A DNA stretch of 64,000 nucleotides from Anaerocolumna aminovalerica (GTDB taxonomy: Bacteria; Bacillota; Clostridia; Lachnospirales; Lachnospiraceae), in assembly GCF_900115365.1 (NCBI RefSeq), contig NZ_FOWD01000015.1, positions 44,200 through 108,199 of the forward strand. Reading direction: 5' to 3'. Under the pieces are notes generated by a model. The model made no database searches, was not told the DNA's origin, and was given only the letters and a program-made list of their open reading frames with translations. This document shows positions 1 through 7,455 of the stretch, in pieces. Each line of letters opens with the position of its first letter. The first letter of the stretch is position 1. Position numbers and translations under genes: made by a program.

Positions 1-2
1 AA

Positions 3-245
3 GTAAACACAGAAATAGGAAAAAAGAAAAAGCTAATGGTAAATTCAACTGAAAATGCTAAAGTTTCATATGAAAGCAGTAATAAGAATATTGTTACAGT
101 TGATAAAACAGGAACTGTAGTTGGAAAAAAACAAGGTAAAGCAATAGTTAAAATAAAAGTATCCATAAAAGGAAAAGAAAGAGTTTTAAAAACAGAAGTA
201 AAAGTTTTAAAAACAAGCAATGAAAAGATTTTAAAAAATAAGTAA
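3..245 (+). CDS. C-terminal end of a Big2 (bacterial Ig-like) domain protein, 5' cut by window edge
   Basis: The reading frame is open from base 3 and stops with TAA at 243-245, so only about 80 codons of a longer gene are visible. The core (YESSNKNIVTVDKTGTVVGK) fits the Big2 fold consensus, in which a Ser-Ser-Asn turn is followed by a Val-Asp-x-x-Gly-x-Val strand pair. It then has a Lys-rich tail (LKTSNEKILKNK). Such domains occur as tandem modules in secreted or cell-wall proteins of Firmicutes. The identity of the whole protein cannot be judged from this fragment. An internal ATG at 36 is an artefact of truncation, since codons before it continue the domain. Confidence 0.7.
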   Translation, partial: VNTEIGKKKKLMVNSTENAKVSYESSNKNIVTVDKTGTVVGKKQGKAIVKIKVSIKGKERVLKTEVKVLKTSNEKILKNK

Positions 246-256
246 TGTGAATTAGA

Positions 257-306
257 ACGTGTCGCAAAATAGACTTTTTAGTTTATGCTGTGGCACGTCT
301 TTTTGC
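257..306 (+). terminator. Rho-independent terminator after the Big2 gene
   Basis: ACGTGTCGCA (257-266) pairs with TGTGGCACGT (289-298), allowing G-U pairs, and is followed by CTTTTTGCTT. It lies 12 bases after the stop codon. The left arm (GTGTCGCAAAATAGAC) also resembles the ends of some Firmicutes insertion sequences, but no matching right end is seen. Confidence 0.6.
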
Positions 307-387
307 TTATCTTTTGACATTACACTTGCCCTGTTTGCCCTTTCCCGGAAGGTTTGAAAATACACATGTATAAGTAAAAAATCATCA

Positions 388-437
388 TTGACCTTTTAGG
401 TAAAAGGGGATATAATGAAATTGACCTAATAGGTAAA
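388..437 (+). promoter_or_regulatory. Consensus promoter with two copies of a TetR-type palindrome
   Basis: A -35 TTGACC (388-393) is 17 bp from a perfect -10 TATAAT (411-416). Two 17-bp copies of TTGACCTnnnAGGTAAA lie at 388-404 (centre TTT) and 421-437 (centre AAT). Each contains the palindrome ACCT-N3-AGGT. One sits on the -35 box and the other just after the -10, over the expected transcription start. That placement is typical of autorepression by the TetR gene that starts at 460. Confidence 0.75.
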
Positions 438-459
438 TGGCGAGAAAGGATGGTCTTTT

Positions 460-1095
460 ATGTCTATAAAATTATTGGATTTGGAACCCCAAAGGCGCGA
501 TGCTATCTTAAATGCGGCACTGAAAGAATTTGCGTTAAAAGGATTTGACAATGCTTCAACAAATGTAATTGCAAAGGAAGCCGGGATTTCCAAAGCCTTG
601 ATGTTTCATTATGTAAACAGTAAACAGGAACTTTTTCAGTTTGTGTATGACTACTTCACGGAACTTCTTAATAAAGAATATTTTATGAAAATGGATTTTA
701 AGGAAACAGATCTTTTTGAAAGGCTACGTCAATCATATATTCTTCAAATTGAATTACTGAAACAGTATCCGTGGATTTTTGAGTTTAGCAAACTTTCCGC
801 CACAACTAACTCTGCTGAAGTAGACAAAGAACTTCAGAATAGAGTAGACAAAAAGCAATTATCATGTGACAATAAAATATTTGATATGATTGATTTTTCG
901 AAGTTTAAAGCTGGTCTGAACGTTGATAAATGCAAACAATTTATTCTTTGGGCTAATGTAGGATTTACTAATGAAATAATTGACGATATTAGGAATTCCC
1001 AAACATCCAATTTGGACTATCAACATATCATTGCAACACTTGACGAATACTTTGATGAACTTAGGAAAGTTTTCTATAGGTCAAGCAATAATTAA
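460..1095 (+). CDS. TetR/AcrR family transcriptional regulator
   Basis: A 211-residue protein with a TetR-type helix-turn-helix near residues 13-58 (ILNAALKEFALKGFDNAST, then IAKEAGISKALMFHYVNSK) and a divergent helical ligand-binding C-terminus, the usual family length. GAAAGGA at 444-450 is a good ribosome site for ATG 460. The promoter carries two identical candidate operators, so I infer autoregulation. The M23 peptidase gene follows 131 bp later on the same strand with no terminator between, so the two may be co-transcribed. The ligand is unknown. Confidence 0.9.
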   Translation: MSIKLLDLEPQRRDAILNAALKEFALKGFDNASTNVIAKEAGISKALMFHYVNSKQELFQFVYDYFTELLNKEYFMKMDFKETDLFERLRQSYILQIELLKQYPWIFEFSKLSATTNSAEVDKELQNRVDKKQLSCDNKIFDMIDFSKFKAGLNVDKCKQFILWANVGFTNEIIDDIRNSQTSNLDYQHIIATLDEYFDELRKVFYRSSNN

Positions 1096-1226
1096 AGAGT
1101 TTTAATGGGAATTTTAAGGTGGAATAAAAAAGCACATGCCTGCGGGTATCTGTATTGGCACTTGCCTTGATAGCACTTATTAATTTGAATAATGCAGGTA
1201 AAGAATAGGCGGATGGGAGTAATGAG

Positions 1227-1919
1227 ATGATTGAAGCGCGTGAGCCGATAATTGTAGAGTTTCCTTTGAGGGGAGAATGGCTCTCTCCTAACACTCCAGG
1301 GACAACAATTCCTAGCCACGGAACAGACCAGTTAGGAACAAGATATGCTTATGACTTTATACAAGTGGATTGGAAAAGAACGGGCTGGCCCGCCTATGGC
1401 GTTAGCCTGCTGCAATATCTTCTTTTTGGGGTTTCCTTAAATGACTATTATTGTTGGGGCCAAGATGTATATGCACCTTGCGATGGGATTGTTATCCAGG
1501 CAGAGGATGGTTATGAAGAACGAGCACGAACGAATTTGTTTTCAGATATATCTAATGCTTATAAAAACGCTCATTATTTCGATCCCAAAAAAGACGACGT
1601 ACAATCAGTTGCAGGCAACTATATTATTATGAAATGTAACGACAATGTATATGCCGCCTGCGTCCATCTTCAAACAGGGTCTATTCAGGTTACAGTTGGT
1701 CAGGATGTAAAAAAAGGTGAAGTTATTGGCAGAGTCGGTCATTCCGGTAATTCCTTTGCTCCACATTTGCATTTTCAACTTATGGACAGCAGCGACATAG
1801 CTACTGCAAACGGATTGCCTTGTGCTTTTGAACAATATGAAGTATTCCAAGATGGAGAATGGAAAAAAGTAGTTAATGCTATTCCCACAAATAAAGATAG
1901 GATAAGATTTGGTTCCTAA
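1227..1919 (+). CDS. M23 (LytM-type) metallopeptidase family protein
   Basis: A 230-residue protein with the M23 zinc site: His31 and Asp43 (HGTDQLGTRYAYDF), His147 (CVHLQTGS) and the HxH motif His180-Leu-His182 (PHLHFQL). The strand-turn GHSGNS (171-176) and VGQDVKKGEVIG are typical of the lysostaphin fold. M23 enzymes usually cut glycyl or other peptide bonds in peptidoglycan, but no signal peptide or cell-wall-binding domain is present, so this copy may be intracellular or act on another substrate. GGGAG at 1215-1219 supports the ATG. It follows the TetR gene, which may control it. Confidence 0.85.
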   Translation: MIEAREPIIVEFPLRGEWLSPNTPGTTIPSHGTDQLGTRYAYDFIQVDWKRTGWPAYGVSLLQYLLFGVSLNDYYCWGQDVYAPCDGIVIQAEDGYEERARTNLFSDISNAYKNAHYFDPKKDDVQSVAGNYIIMKCNDNVYAACVHLQTGSIQVTVGQDVKKGEVIGRVGHSGNSFAPHLHFQLMDSSDIATANGLPCAFEQYEVFQDGEWKKVVNAIPTNKDRIRFGS

Positions 1920-1964
1920 TCTATAAGAGGCTATTAAGCTGATAGTTTTGACTATAGAAAAAGA

Positions 1965-1997
1965 GAATACAAAAACTTAATGATAGTTTTTGTATTC
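1965..1997 (-). terminator. Terminator for the minus-strand kdu operon
   Basis: A perfect 13-bp stem pairs GAATACAAAAACT (1965-1977) with AGTTTTTGTATTC (1985-1997). Read on the minus strand it is followed by TCTTTTTCT. It lies 50 bp past the stop of the discoidin-like gene. On the plus strand there is no T-tract after the stem, so it serves mainly the minus strand. Confidence 0.65.
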
Positions 1998-2046
1998 CCA
2001 AAAGATATGTAATAAATAAGCATGTATTCTTATATTTTGTTAACCA

Positions 2047-2841
2047 TTAGTTAGCTTCTACTCCATACACTTCAATTTGAGTTAAAGCTGGGAATGGAGA
2101 AGGGTCATCTGCCTTAATCAGATTGTTTAACAGTAACCATTCTATCTCTTTTTCTTCCATGTTTAGTATATGCGGCTTATAACTTTTCTCTAATTGCCAT
2201 TTTATACCAGTACCGTCTGAAAAAGTTAGATTCACTTCTTTCCACCAATTATCATGTGGAAAATCAGCTCTCGTGTATAATACTATTTTATTTATTTTTA
2301 CTCTGCGTCCGAATTCGAGTTTAAGTTCGGCATCATCCTGTCTGTTAATGCCCCAGGATTGATAAGGCCATTTACCATGGGAACGATTTTCTCTTACACC
2401 ATCAATTGCATTTCTGGCAGCAAATACGGACTCATCCCGGGTTTCTACGTTGGCAGTAGCATGAGGATAACAGCCAGTATCACCATGTTGATCAAATACA
2501 TTCAAGGCAAGATTCTTATAATTACCTATCTCTTCATTGGCAGCTAATCGAGCTGACAGTAAGTGGATATTTCCAGAGAAGGAGTTTGGAGAATAAGATA
2601 TTTTCTTTTCTTCGAAAGGAATATGGTATATCAGTTCGTTCTTTGTTATATATACAAAGGAGGAAGTCATTGCGTCATCTAGTTGTACCATAAGATGGAT
2701 ATCTTTTTCCGTACTTGTTAATATAATTTTATCTCCAGGTTTATATTCTTCTTCGTAAACAAGCATTACTTCATCTTCAGCGGAATGTTCGGCTAATATT
2801 TTTCCTTGTTCATTGATAATTTTTAATGATAGTACCGGCAT
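2047..2841 (-). CDS. Discoidin-like (galactose-binding fold) cytoplasmic protein in the kdu operon
   Basis: A 264-residue protein without signal peptide. The C-terminal half looks like a galactose-binding/F5-8C-type beta-sandwich: an Asp-Gly turn (ARNAIDG), a Trp-rich stretch (HGKWPYQSWGINRQ), then LKLEFGRRVKINKIVLYTRADF, where the conserved Arg precedes the exit strand. The N-terminal half is not recognised. It is last in an operon with kduI and an SDR for uronate breakdown, which suggests binding of a sugar or sugar acid; a catalytic role cannot be excluded. GGAGG is 3 nt from the first ATG (2844) and 6 nt from the second (2841), so I prefer the second. Confidence 0.6.
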   Translation of the reverse strand: MPVLSLKIINEQGKILAEHSAEDEVMLVYEEEYKPGDKIILTSTEKDIHLMVQLDDAMTSSFVYITKNELIYHIPFEEKKISYSPNSFSGNIHLLSARLAANEEIGNYKNLALNVFDQHGDTGCYPHATANVETRDESVFAARNAIDGVRENRSHGKWPYQSWGINRQDDAELKLEFGRRVKINKIVLYTRADFPHDNWWKEVNLTFSDGTGIKWQLEKSYKPHILNMEEKEIEWLLLNNLIKADDPSPFPALTQIEVYGVEAN

Positions 2842-3030
2842 CATAAACCTCCATTTTATTATTTAATATTGGATATGTGATAATGATTAATATGTTTATT
2901 AACCTAATCTAAATGTTTTTATTAATATTAACTGTTTGCATTTATTCTGCGTACCCTCAATCTGGTAATTTACATTTTATGAAGTAAAACAGCAGAACTT
3001 ATATAATCTGCTGTTTTACAAAGGGTATAT

Positions 3031-3819
3031 TTATTTAGGTTGTTTACCTATATAAGCAAGAATACCGCCATCTACATATAAGATATGACCATTTACAAAA
3101 TCAGAAGCATCGGATGCAAGGAAGACAGAAGGCCCTACTAAATCTTCAGTTTTTCCCCATCTAGCAGCAGGTGTTTTGGATATGATAAAATTGTTGAAAG
3201 GATGTCCGTCTTCTCTAAGAGGAGCAGTCTGTGGTGTTTCGATATATCCAGGTCCTATACCATTACATTGAATATTGTATTCACCATATTCAGATGCAAT
3301 ATTCTTTGTCAGCATCTTAAGTCCGCCCTTAGCAGCTGCATAAGCAGATACAGTTTCACGTCCTAATTCACTCATCATGGAACAAATATTAATTATTTTT
3401 CCATGTCCTTTTTTAATCATGCCAGGAATTACAGCTTTTGATACGATGAATGGAGCATTTAAGTCTACGTCGATTACTTGTCTGAATTCCTCTGCTTTCA
3501 TTTCAATCATTGGAATACGTTTGATAATACCAGCGTTATTAACAAGGATATCGATTACGCCTACTTCTTTTTCTATTTTCTGAACCATTTCATTCACTTG
3601 ATCTTCATTTGTAACATCACATACATAACCGTAAGCTTTAATGCCTAGATTCTTATATGCTTCCAGACCTTGCTCAACAAGCTCTTCTTTAATATCGTTA
3701 AAACAAATGGTTGCTCCGGCTTCTGCGTATCCACGTGCAATAGCAAAGCCAATTCCATAAGAAGCACCTGTTACTAATGCTACTTTACCTTCTAAAGAAA
3801 AACTATTCATAATACTCAT
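3031..3819 (-). CDS. SDR oxidoreductase: KduD / gluconate 5-dehydrogenase type
   Basis: A 262-residue classical short-chain dehydrogenase. The cofactor motif TGASYGIG is at 17-24, NNAG at 94-97, and the catalytic Ser147, Tyr160 and Lys164 are present. The C-terminus (SDFVNGHILYVDGGILAYIG) matches Firmicutes gluconate 5-dehydrogenases more closely than E. coli KduD. It sits directly after kduI, so its likely job is NAD(P)-linked reduction of a 5-keto-deoxy sugar acid to 2-keto-3-deoxygluconate, as KduD (or streptococcal DhuD) does. AGGAGG is 8 nt before the ATG. The alternative is true gluconate 5-dehydrogenase activity. Confidence 0.88.
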   Translation of the reverse strand: MSIMNSFSLEGKVALVTGASYGIGFAIARGYAEAGATICFNDIKEELVEQGLEAYKNLGIKAYGYVCDVTNEDQVNEMVQKIEKEVGVIDILVNNAGIIKRIPMIEMKAEEFRQVIDVDLNAPFIVSKAVIPGMIKKGHGKIINICSMMSELGRETVSAYAAAKGGLKMLTKNIASEYGEYNIQCNGIGPGYIETPQTAPLREDGHPFNNFIISKTPAARWGKTEDLVGPSVFLASDASDFVNGHILYVDGGILAYIGKQPK

Positions 3820-3874
3820 TTGATTTTCCTCCTATATAATAAATCTTAGACTTAATTCTTCACCATGCTATAAA

Positions 3875-4702
3875 TTATTTAATATCGGACATAGCAGCTC
3901 CGTCCATATCATCAAAATCTTGATTTTCTCCTACCATACCCCATATAAAGGTATATGCTTGTGTACCGGATCCTGAATGAATAGACCAGCTTGGAGAAAT
4001 AACTGCTTCTTCATTTCTCATAACAATATGTCTGGTTTCATTTGGTTCACCCATGTAATGGAATACCAATGCATCTTCTGGCATTTCAAAATATAAGTAT
4101 ACTTCCATTCTTCTGTCATGTGTGTGGCAAGGCATGGTATTCCATACACTACCAGGTTTTAAACTAGTCATGCCCATAACTAACTGACAGCTTTCTACCT
4201 GTCCCGGAAGAATATATTTTCTAATTGTTCTATGGTTAGAGGATTCTAAAGATCCTAATTCCACAAAAGCGCAATCCTCTGGTTTAATTAATACTGTAGG
4301 ATATGTCTTATGAGCTGGTGCACTGTTGATGTAGAATTTTGCAGGATTACTTGTATCTGCACTGTTAAACACAATATCTTTTGAACCCATTCCAATATAA
4401 ATACCATATTTATTTTCTAACTCATAAACAGTTCCATCTATTGTAACGGTACCTTTTCCACCAATGTTGATAATACCCATTTCTCTTCTTTGTAAGAAAT
4501 ATTCTGCTCTTATTTCTTCTCCAGCGGTTAATGTTAATGGTGATAGTGGAACAGCAGCTCCCGTTATGATACGGTCAATATGGCTGTATACTAACTTAAT
4601 TTCATTTGGTACAAAAAGATTTTGAATTAAAAATTCTTCTCTTAGTCTCTCTGTGGTGTAATGTTTTACATCTTTTGGTGATGACGCTGTTCTGATTTCC
4701 AT
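3875..4702 (-). CDS. kduI: 5-dehydro-4-deoxy-D-glucuronate isomerase (4-deoxy-L-threo-5-hexosulose-uronate ketol-isomerase)
   Basis: A 275-residue cupin enzyme, close to the 278 residues of E. coli KduI. The metal ligands are visible as His193, His195, Glu200 (CHTHDRRMEVYLYF) and His242 (WSIHSGSG). It isomerises the unsaturated-uronate product DKI to DKII during pectin or glycosaminoglycan breakdown; the next gene encodes the matching reductase. AAGGAGG at 4713-4719 (minus strand) supports the start. It is first in a three-gene minus-strand operon with a terminator after the last gene. No lyase or transporter for uronides is in this window. Confidence 0.95.
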   Translation of the reverse strand: MEIRTASSPKDVKHYTTERLREEFLIQNLFVPNEIKLVYSHIDRIITGAAVPLSPLTLTAGEEIRAEYFLQRREMGIINIGGKGTVTIDGTVYELENKYGIYIGMGSKDIVFNSADTSNPAKFYINSAPAHKTYPTVLIKPEDCAFVELGSLESSNHRTIRKYILPGQVESCQLVMGMTSLKPGSVWNTMPCHTHDRRMEVYLYFEMPEDALVFHYMGEPNETRHIVMRNEEAVISPSWSIHSGSGTQAYTFIWGMVGENQDFDDMDGAAMSDIK

Positions 4703-4755
4703 TTTTTATTTCCTCCTTTTAGGATGTACATAAAGTTATTTTAGTTTATGGTATC

Positions 4756-4764
4756 ATTATAACA
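4756..4764 (-). promoter_or_regulatory. Extended -10 promoter for the kduI operon
   Basis: On the minus strand TGTTATAAT forms an extended -10 (TGnTATAAT) 54 bp upstream of the kduI start. No good -35 lies at 16-18 bp, which fits an extended -10 promoter. The 450-bp gap between kduI and the YdcF-like gene holds this promoter and a plus-strand promoter; I see no other gene in it. Confidence 0.45.
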
Positions 4765-5074
4765 TACGGTTTTTTCTGATTCTTGTCATTTATTGATTGA
4801 AAATATGCAAATATTGAACTAGATTGTTATGTATTAGAATTATTGCAATATTCTATATAGCATATAATCTGAAAATAATTTAATATGAAAGGATAGAACC
4901 ATAAATTAACTATAAATGGTACTAATATCTAATAAAAAGAGTGTAGAAGTTTAATTTTATGGGATGCAATATGAATGGAATTTCATAAAGCTGGGCTGCA
5001 AGTATTAGATATTTGTCTATGTAAGAGATAAAACTTGCTTAAACACACATATAACAGCGCACTGGAAAATTAAG

Positions 5075-5103
5075 TTTACTATTTACAGTAAATTTACTAT
5101 AAT
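5075..5103 (+). promoter_or_regulatory. Promoter with palindromic spacer before the YdcF-like gene
   Basis: TTTACT (5075-5080), a 17-bp spacer and TATAAT (5098-5103). Between the boxes is a perfect 13-bp palindrome, ATTTACAGTAAAT (5081-5093), a plausible repressor site. The start codon at 5155 is about 50 bp downstream. Confidence 0.5.
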
Positions 5104-5154
5104 AGATTTTGATATATTAACAAAATAATGACTGTTTATATGAGGTGTTTAAAT

Positions 5155-5757
5155 ATGAATGCTATTATTAAAGATATAGGGGAATTTATCTTTGTTGAAA
5201 ATAGTCCTGAAAAAGCGGATGGGATTATGGTTGTTGGTGGTTCCCACCCTGAATTGGGAGAAAAAGCAGCAGAGCTTTGGAAAAATGGATATGCTCCTTA
5301 TATATTTATTGGTGGTGGAGTTAGTATAAAATCAGGATCATTTCCGGGTCCAAGATCCAAGGCAGATGTTTATAATAAATCCTATGAAACAGAATATGAT
5401 TTCTTTTCTGATGTGCTTTTAATAAATGGTGTTCCTCAGAGTGTTATATTAGGTGAAAACCGTTCATCCTATACACGTGAAAATGCTCTGTTTGCAAAAG
5501 AGGTTGCAGAAGAAAATCATATTTGTTTAAAAAAAGTGTTATTGATATGCAAAGCCTTTCATGCAAGAAGGTGCCTGATGTTTTATCAAGCTGCATTTCC
5601 TGAAGTGGAATTTCTTTTAACACCGGTTAGTGGATATAATATCTCAAAAGACAACTGGTATCTTACTGAATATGGTGTAAAGCGTGTGCTGGGTGAATTG
5701 AAAAGGTGCGGCGACCAAATTAACTATGACGATATAAATAATTACATAAATGCTTAA
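5155..5757 (+). CDS. YdcF/DUF218 family protein
   Basis: A 200-residue protein with the DUF218 (YdcF) pattern: an early Asp-Gly strand (KADGIMVVGGSHPELGEKA), a glycine loop (YIFIGGGVS), an Asn/Ser/Thr region around SSYTRENALFAKEV, and a second Rossmann-like strand (KVLLICKAFHARRCLMFYQ). The family adopts a Rossmann-type fold and some members bind S-adenosylmethionine; the biochemical role here is unknown. An ATG at 5128 is in frame, but AGGTG at 5141-5145 sits properly before ATG 5155, so the shorter form is preferred. It is a single-gene unit with its own promoter and a strong terminator. Confidence 0.8.
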   Translation: MNAIIKDIGEFIFVENSPEKADGIMVVGGSHPELGEKAAELWKNGYAPYIFIGGGVSIKSGSFPGPRSKADVYNKSYETEYDFFSDVLLINGVPQSVILGENRSSYTRENALFAKEVAEENHICLKKVLLICKAFHARRCLMFYQAAFPEVEFLLTPVSGYNISKDNWYLTEYGVKRVLGELKRCGDQINYDDINNYINA

Positions 5758-5781
5758 TGAGTTTAAGCTATAGAAAAGCAG

Positions 5782-5824
5782 AAGAGAGTATTAACAATGT
5801 TATAAAGTTAATACTCTCTTTTTT
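5782..5824 (+). terminator. Strong Rho-independent terminator after the YdcF-like gene
   Basis: AAGAGAGTATTAAC (5782-5795) pairs perfectly with GTTAATACTCTCTT (5807-5820) and is followed by TTTT. Confidence 0.85.
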
Positions 5825-6029
5825 GTTATGTTAATTTGATTTTTAAAACAAAATATCATTAATATAATGATTTGTGATATTTTCTAACATACATATATAT
5901 TTTCATAGCTGGAAATCACTTTTTTATCATATTAATTAAATCAACAGCCATTTTTTGATGTTGTTTAGCTGTATTGTACATGGAAAGGAAGATAATAATG
6001 AAATTTTATTTCAAGAATTACAAAAACTA

Positions 6030-6065
6030 TTGACAAAAAGTTTCTCAAGCTGTACTATATGTACA
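6030..6065 (+). promoter_or_regulatory. Promoter and candidate operator of the Opp/Dpp-type operon
   Basis: TTGACA (6030-6035), a 17-bp spacer and TACTAT (6053-6058). A palindrome TGTAC-N5-GTACA (6051-6065) covers the -10 box. The first permease starts about 105 bp downstream. The rest of the 410-bp gap (5758-6170) holds the preceding terminator and no gene I can support. Confidence 0.55.
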
Positions 6066-6170
6066 TAGACAAAATTTGGTTCAAATACATGATAAAAAGA
6101 TATTGCGAAAGAAAATAAGGGTAAATATAAAAGAATGAACCAGATTTTAATTATCGGAAGGAGTGCCAAT

Positions 6171-7148
6171 ATGCTAAAGAAAATAGGAATTTCAGTATTA
6201 ACAGTTCTAATAGCCTTAGTGGTAATGTTTTTAGTTATTCAATTCATGCCGGGAGATCCGGTGGATATCATGGCCAATGATATAATGAAAAAAGAGAATA
6301 TACAATATGACATTGCATATGAAAGAGCCAAGGCTATACTTAATTTTGATCCGGACAAACCGATTCTGGAGCGTTTTATTGATTATTCCCATGGGATCAT
6401 TACTGGAAATTTGGGAAACAGCATGGCCTACAAAAAAAGTGTGATTAGCATTATACGAGAGGCTTTGCCCTGGACACTTCTTGTTGCATCTTTATCTTTA
6501 TTTCTTTCGTTCTCAGTGGGAATTCTACTGGGAATATTTATAGCATGGAAGAGAAAAAAGGTTCTAAATTCAGCCTTGATAATATACCAATCTATTCTTG
6601 GAGCAATACCGAATTACGTTGTGGCTTATTTGCTGGTATTTTTATTTTCTGTCACTTTGGGCTGGCTTCCGGCCAGAGGGGCATACAGTACATCAACAAC
6701 GGTGGGCTTTAATTTCCCTTTTATCCTGGATGTATTAAGACATGCGGTGCTTCCGGTACTGGCATTCTTTCTTACAACAGTATCCGGATGGATTTTATCC
6801 ATGAAAGCGAATTCATTAAGTATTCTTGGAGAAGACTATATCACTTATGCACAGGTAAGAGGTCTTTCCAACAGGAGAATTCTGCTAAGCTATCTCAGCA
6901 AGAATGCAATACTTCCAATGATAACCAACTTAGCTATCAGCTTTGGTTTACTGTTTGGAGGCTCACCTTTAATTGAAAATCTATTTTTGTATCCAGGAGT
7001 AGGATATTTCTTAAATAATGCAATTGCAAAACGGGATTATACATTAATGCAAGGAATGTTCTTTGTCATTATTATCATGGTGGTAGCATCCAGCCTAATC
7101 GCAGAGATCCTTAACAAATATTTAAACCCAAGACTTAGAGAAAGTTAA
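6171..7148 (+). CDS. ABC transporter permease, DppB/OppB family
   Basis: A 325-residue inner-membrane protein with an N-terminal TM helix (about residues 5-25), a periplasm-like loop with the family motif QFMPGDPVDI, and five further TM segments. The cytoplasmic EAA loop is visible at GEDYITYAQVRGLSNRR, which docks the ATPase. GGAAGGAG at 6159-6166 selects ATG 6171 over an in-frame ATG at 6135. It begins a long operon with a second permease, two ATPases and, 4.4 kb later, a family 5 binding protein. By context the cargo may be an oligosaccharide or glycopeptide rather than a plain peptide. Confidence 0.92.
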   Translation: MLKKIGISVLTVLIALVVMFLVIQFMPGDPVDIMANDIMKKENIQYDIAYERAKAILNFDPDKPILERFIDYSHGIITGNLGNSMAYKKSVISIIREALPWTLLVASLSLFLSFSVGILLGIFIAWKRKKVLNSALIIYQSILGAIPNYVVAYLLVFLFSVTLGWLPARGAYSTSTTVGFNFPFILDVLRHAVLPVLAFFLTTVSGWILSMKANSLSILGEDYITYAQVRGLSNRRILLSYLSKNAILPMITNLAISFGLLFGGSPLIENLFLYPGVGYFLNNAIAKRDYTLMQGMFFVIIIMVVASSLIAEILNKYLNPRLRES

Positions 7149-7238
7149 ATCCTAACTTAATCCCGGCATAATTTAATTTTTAAAAAGGGATATGGTGAAA
7201 TGAGGAAGAGCAAATACCCCAGGACCTTTTGATATAAG

Positions 7239-7450
7239 AAGTGTGAAGGAAAAGCACTTCACACTTGAAGAACTCCCACATAAGAATCCATTGGAATTCT
7301 CATGTAGAACTTCTTCGTCTATTATTTGTGATGTCGCAAAGTGACATCATGTCGGGAAGGTTGAAAGAAAATATACATAAGAAAGGATGCCACGAAATCC
7401 TTCTTTCAACCCATCTACTAGTGGCAGTATCATATCTGGAAACAGATATG
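7239..7450 (+). repeat. Array of five consecutive stem-loops between the two permease genes
   Basis: Five hairpins follow each other: AAGTGTGAAG/CTTCACACTT (7239-7266); ACATAAGAATCC/GGAATTCTCATGT (7278-7305, with bulges); TGATGTC/GACATCA (7329-7349); GGTTGAAAGAA/TTCTTTCAACC (7359-7411); CATATCTG-GAAA-CAGATATG (7431-7450). The fourth is a 53-bp unit with a homologue at 32997-33049. Permease genes of this family normally abut, so the 307-bp spacer is unusual. No gene is supported inside it; short open frames cross it but lack ribosome sites. Confidence 0.7.
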
Positions 7451-7455
7451 AATGT

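Noticed and set aside
1130..1208. Possible coding remnant (for example a frame reading LRVSVLALALIALINLNNAG)
   Set aside because: Only about 25 codons, no start with ribosome site, no confident family; could be a relic of a small membrane protein.
6001..6035. 11-codon frame (MKFYFKNYKNY) before the Opp-type operon
   Set aside because: It lies upstream of the inferred transcription start, so it would not be in the message.
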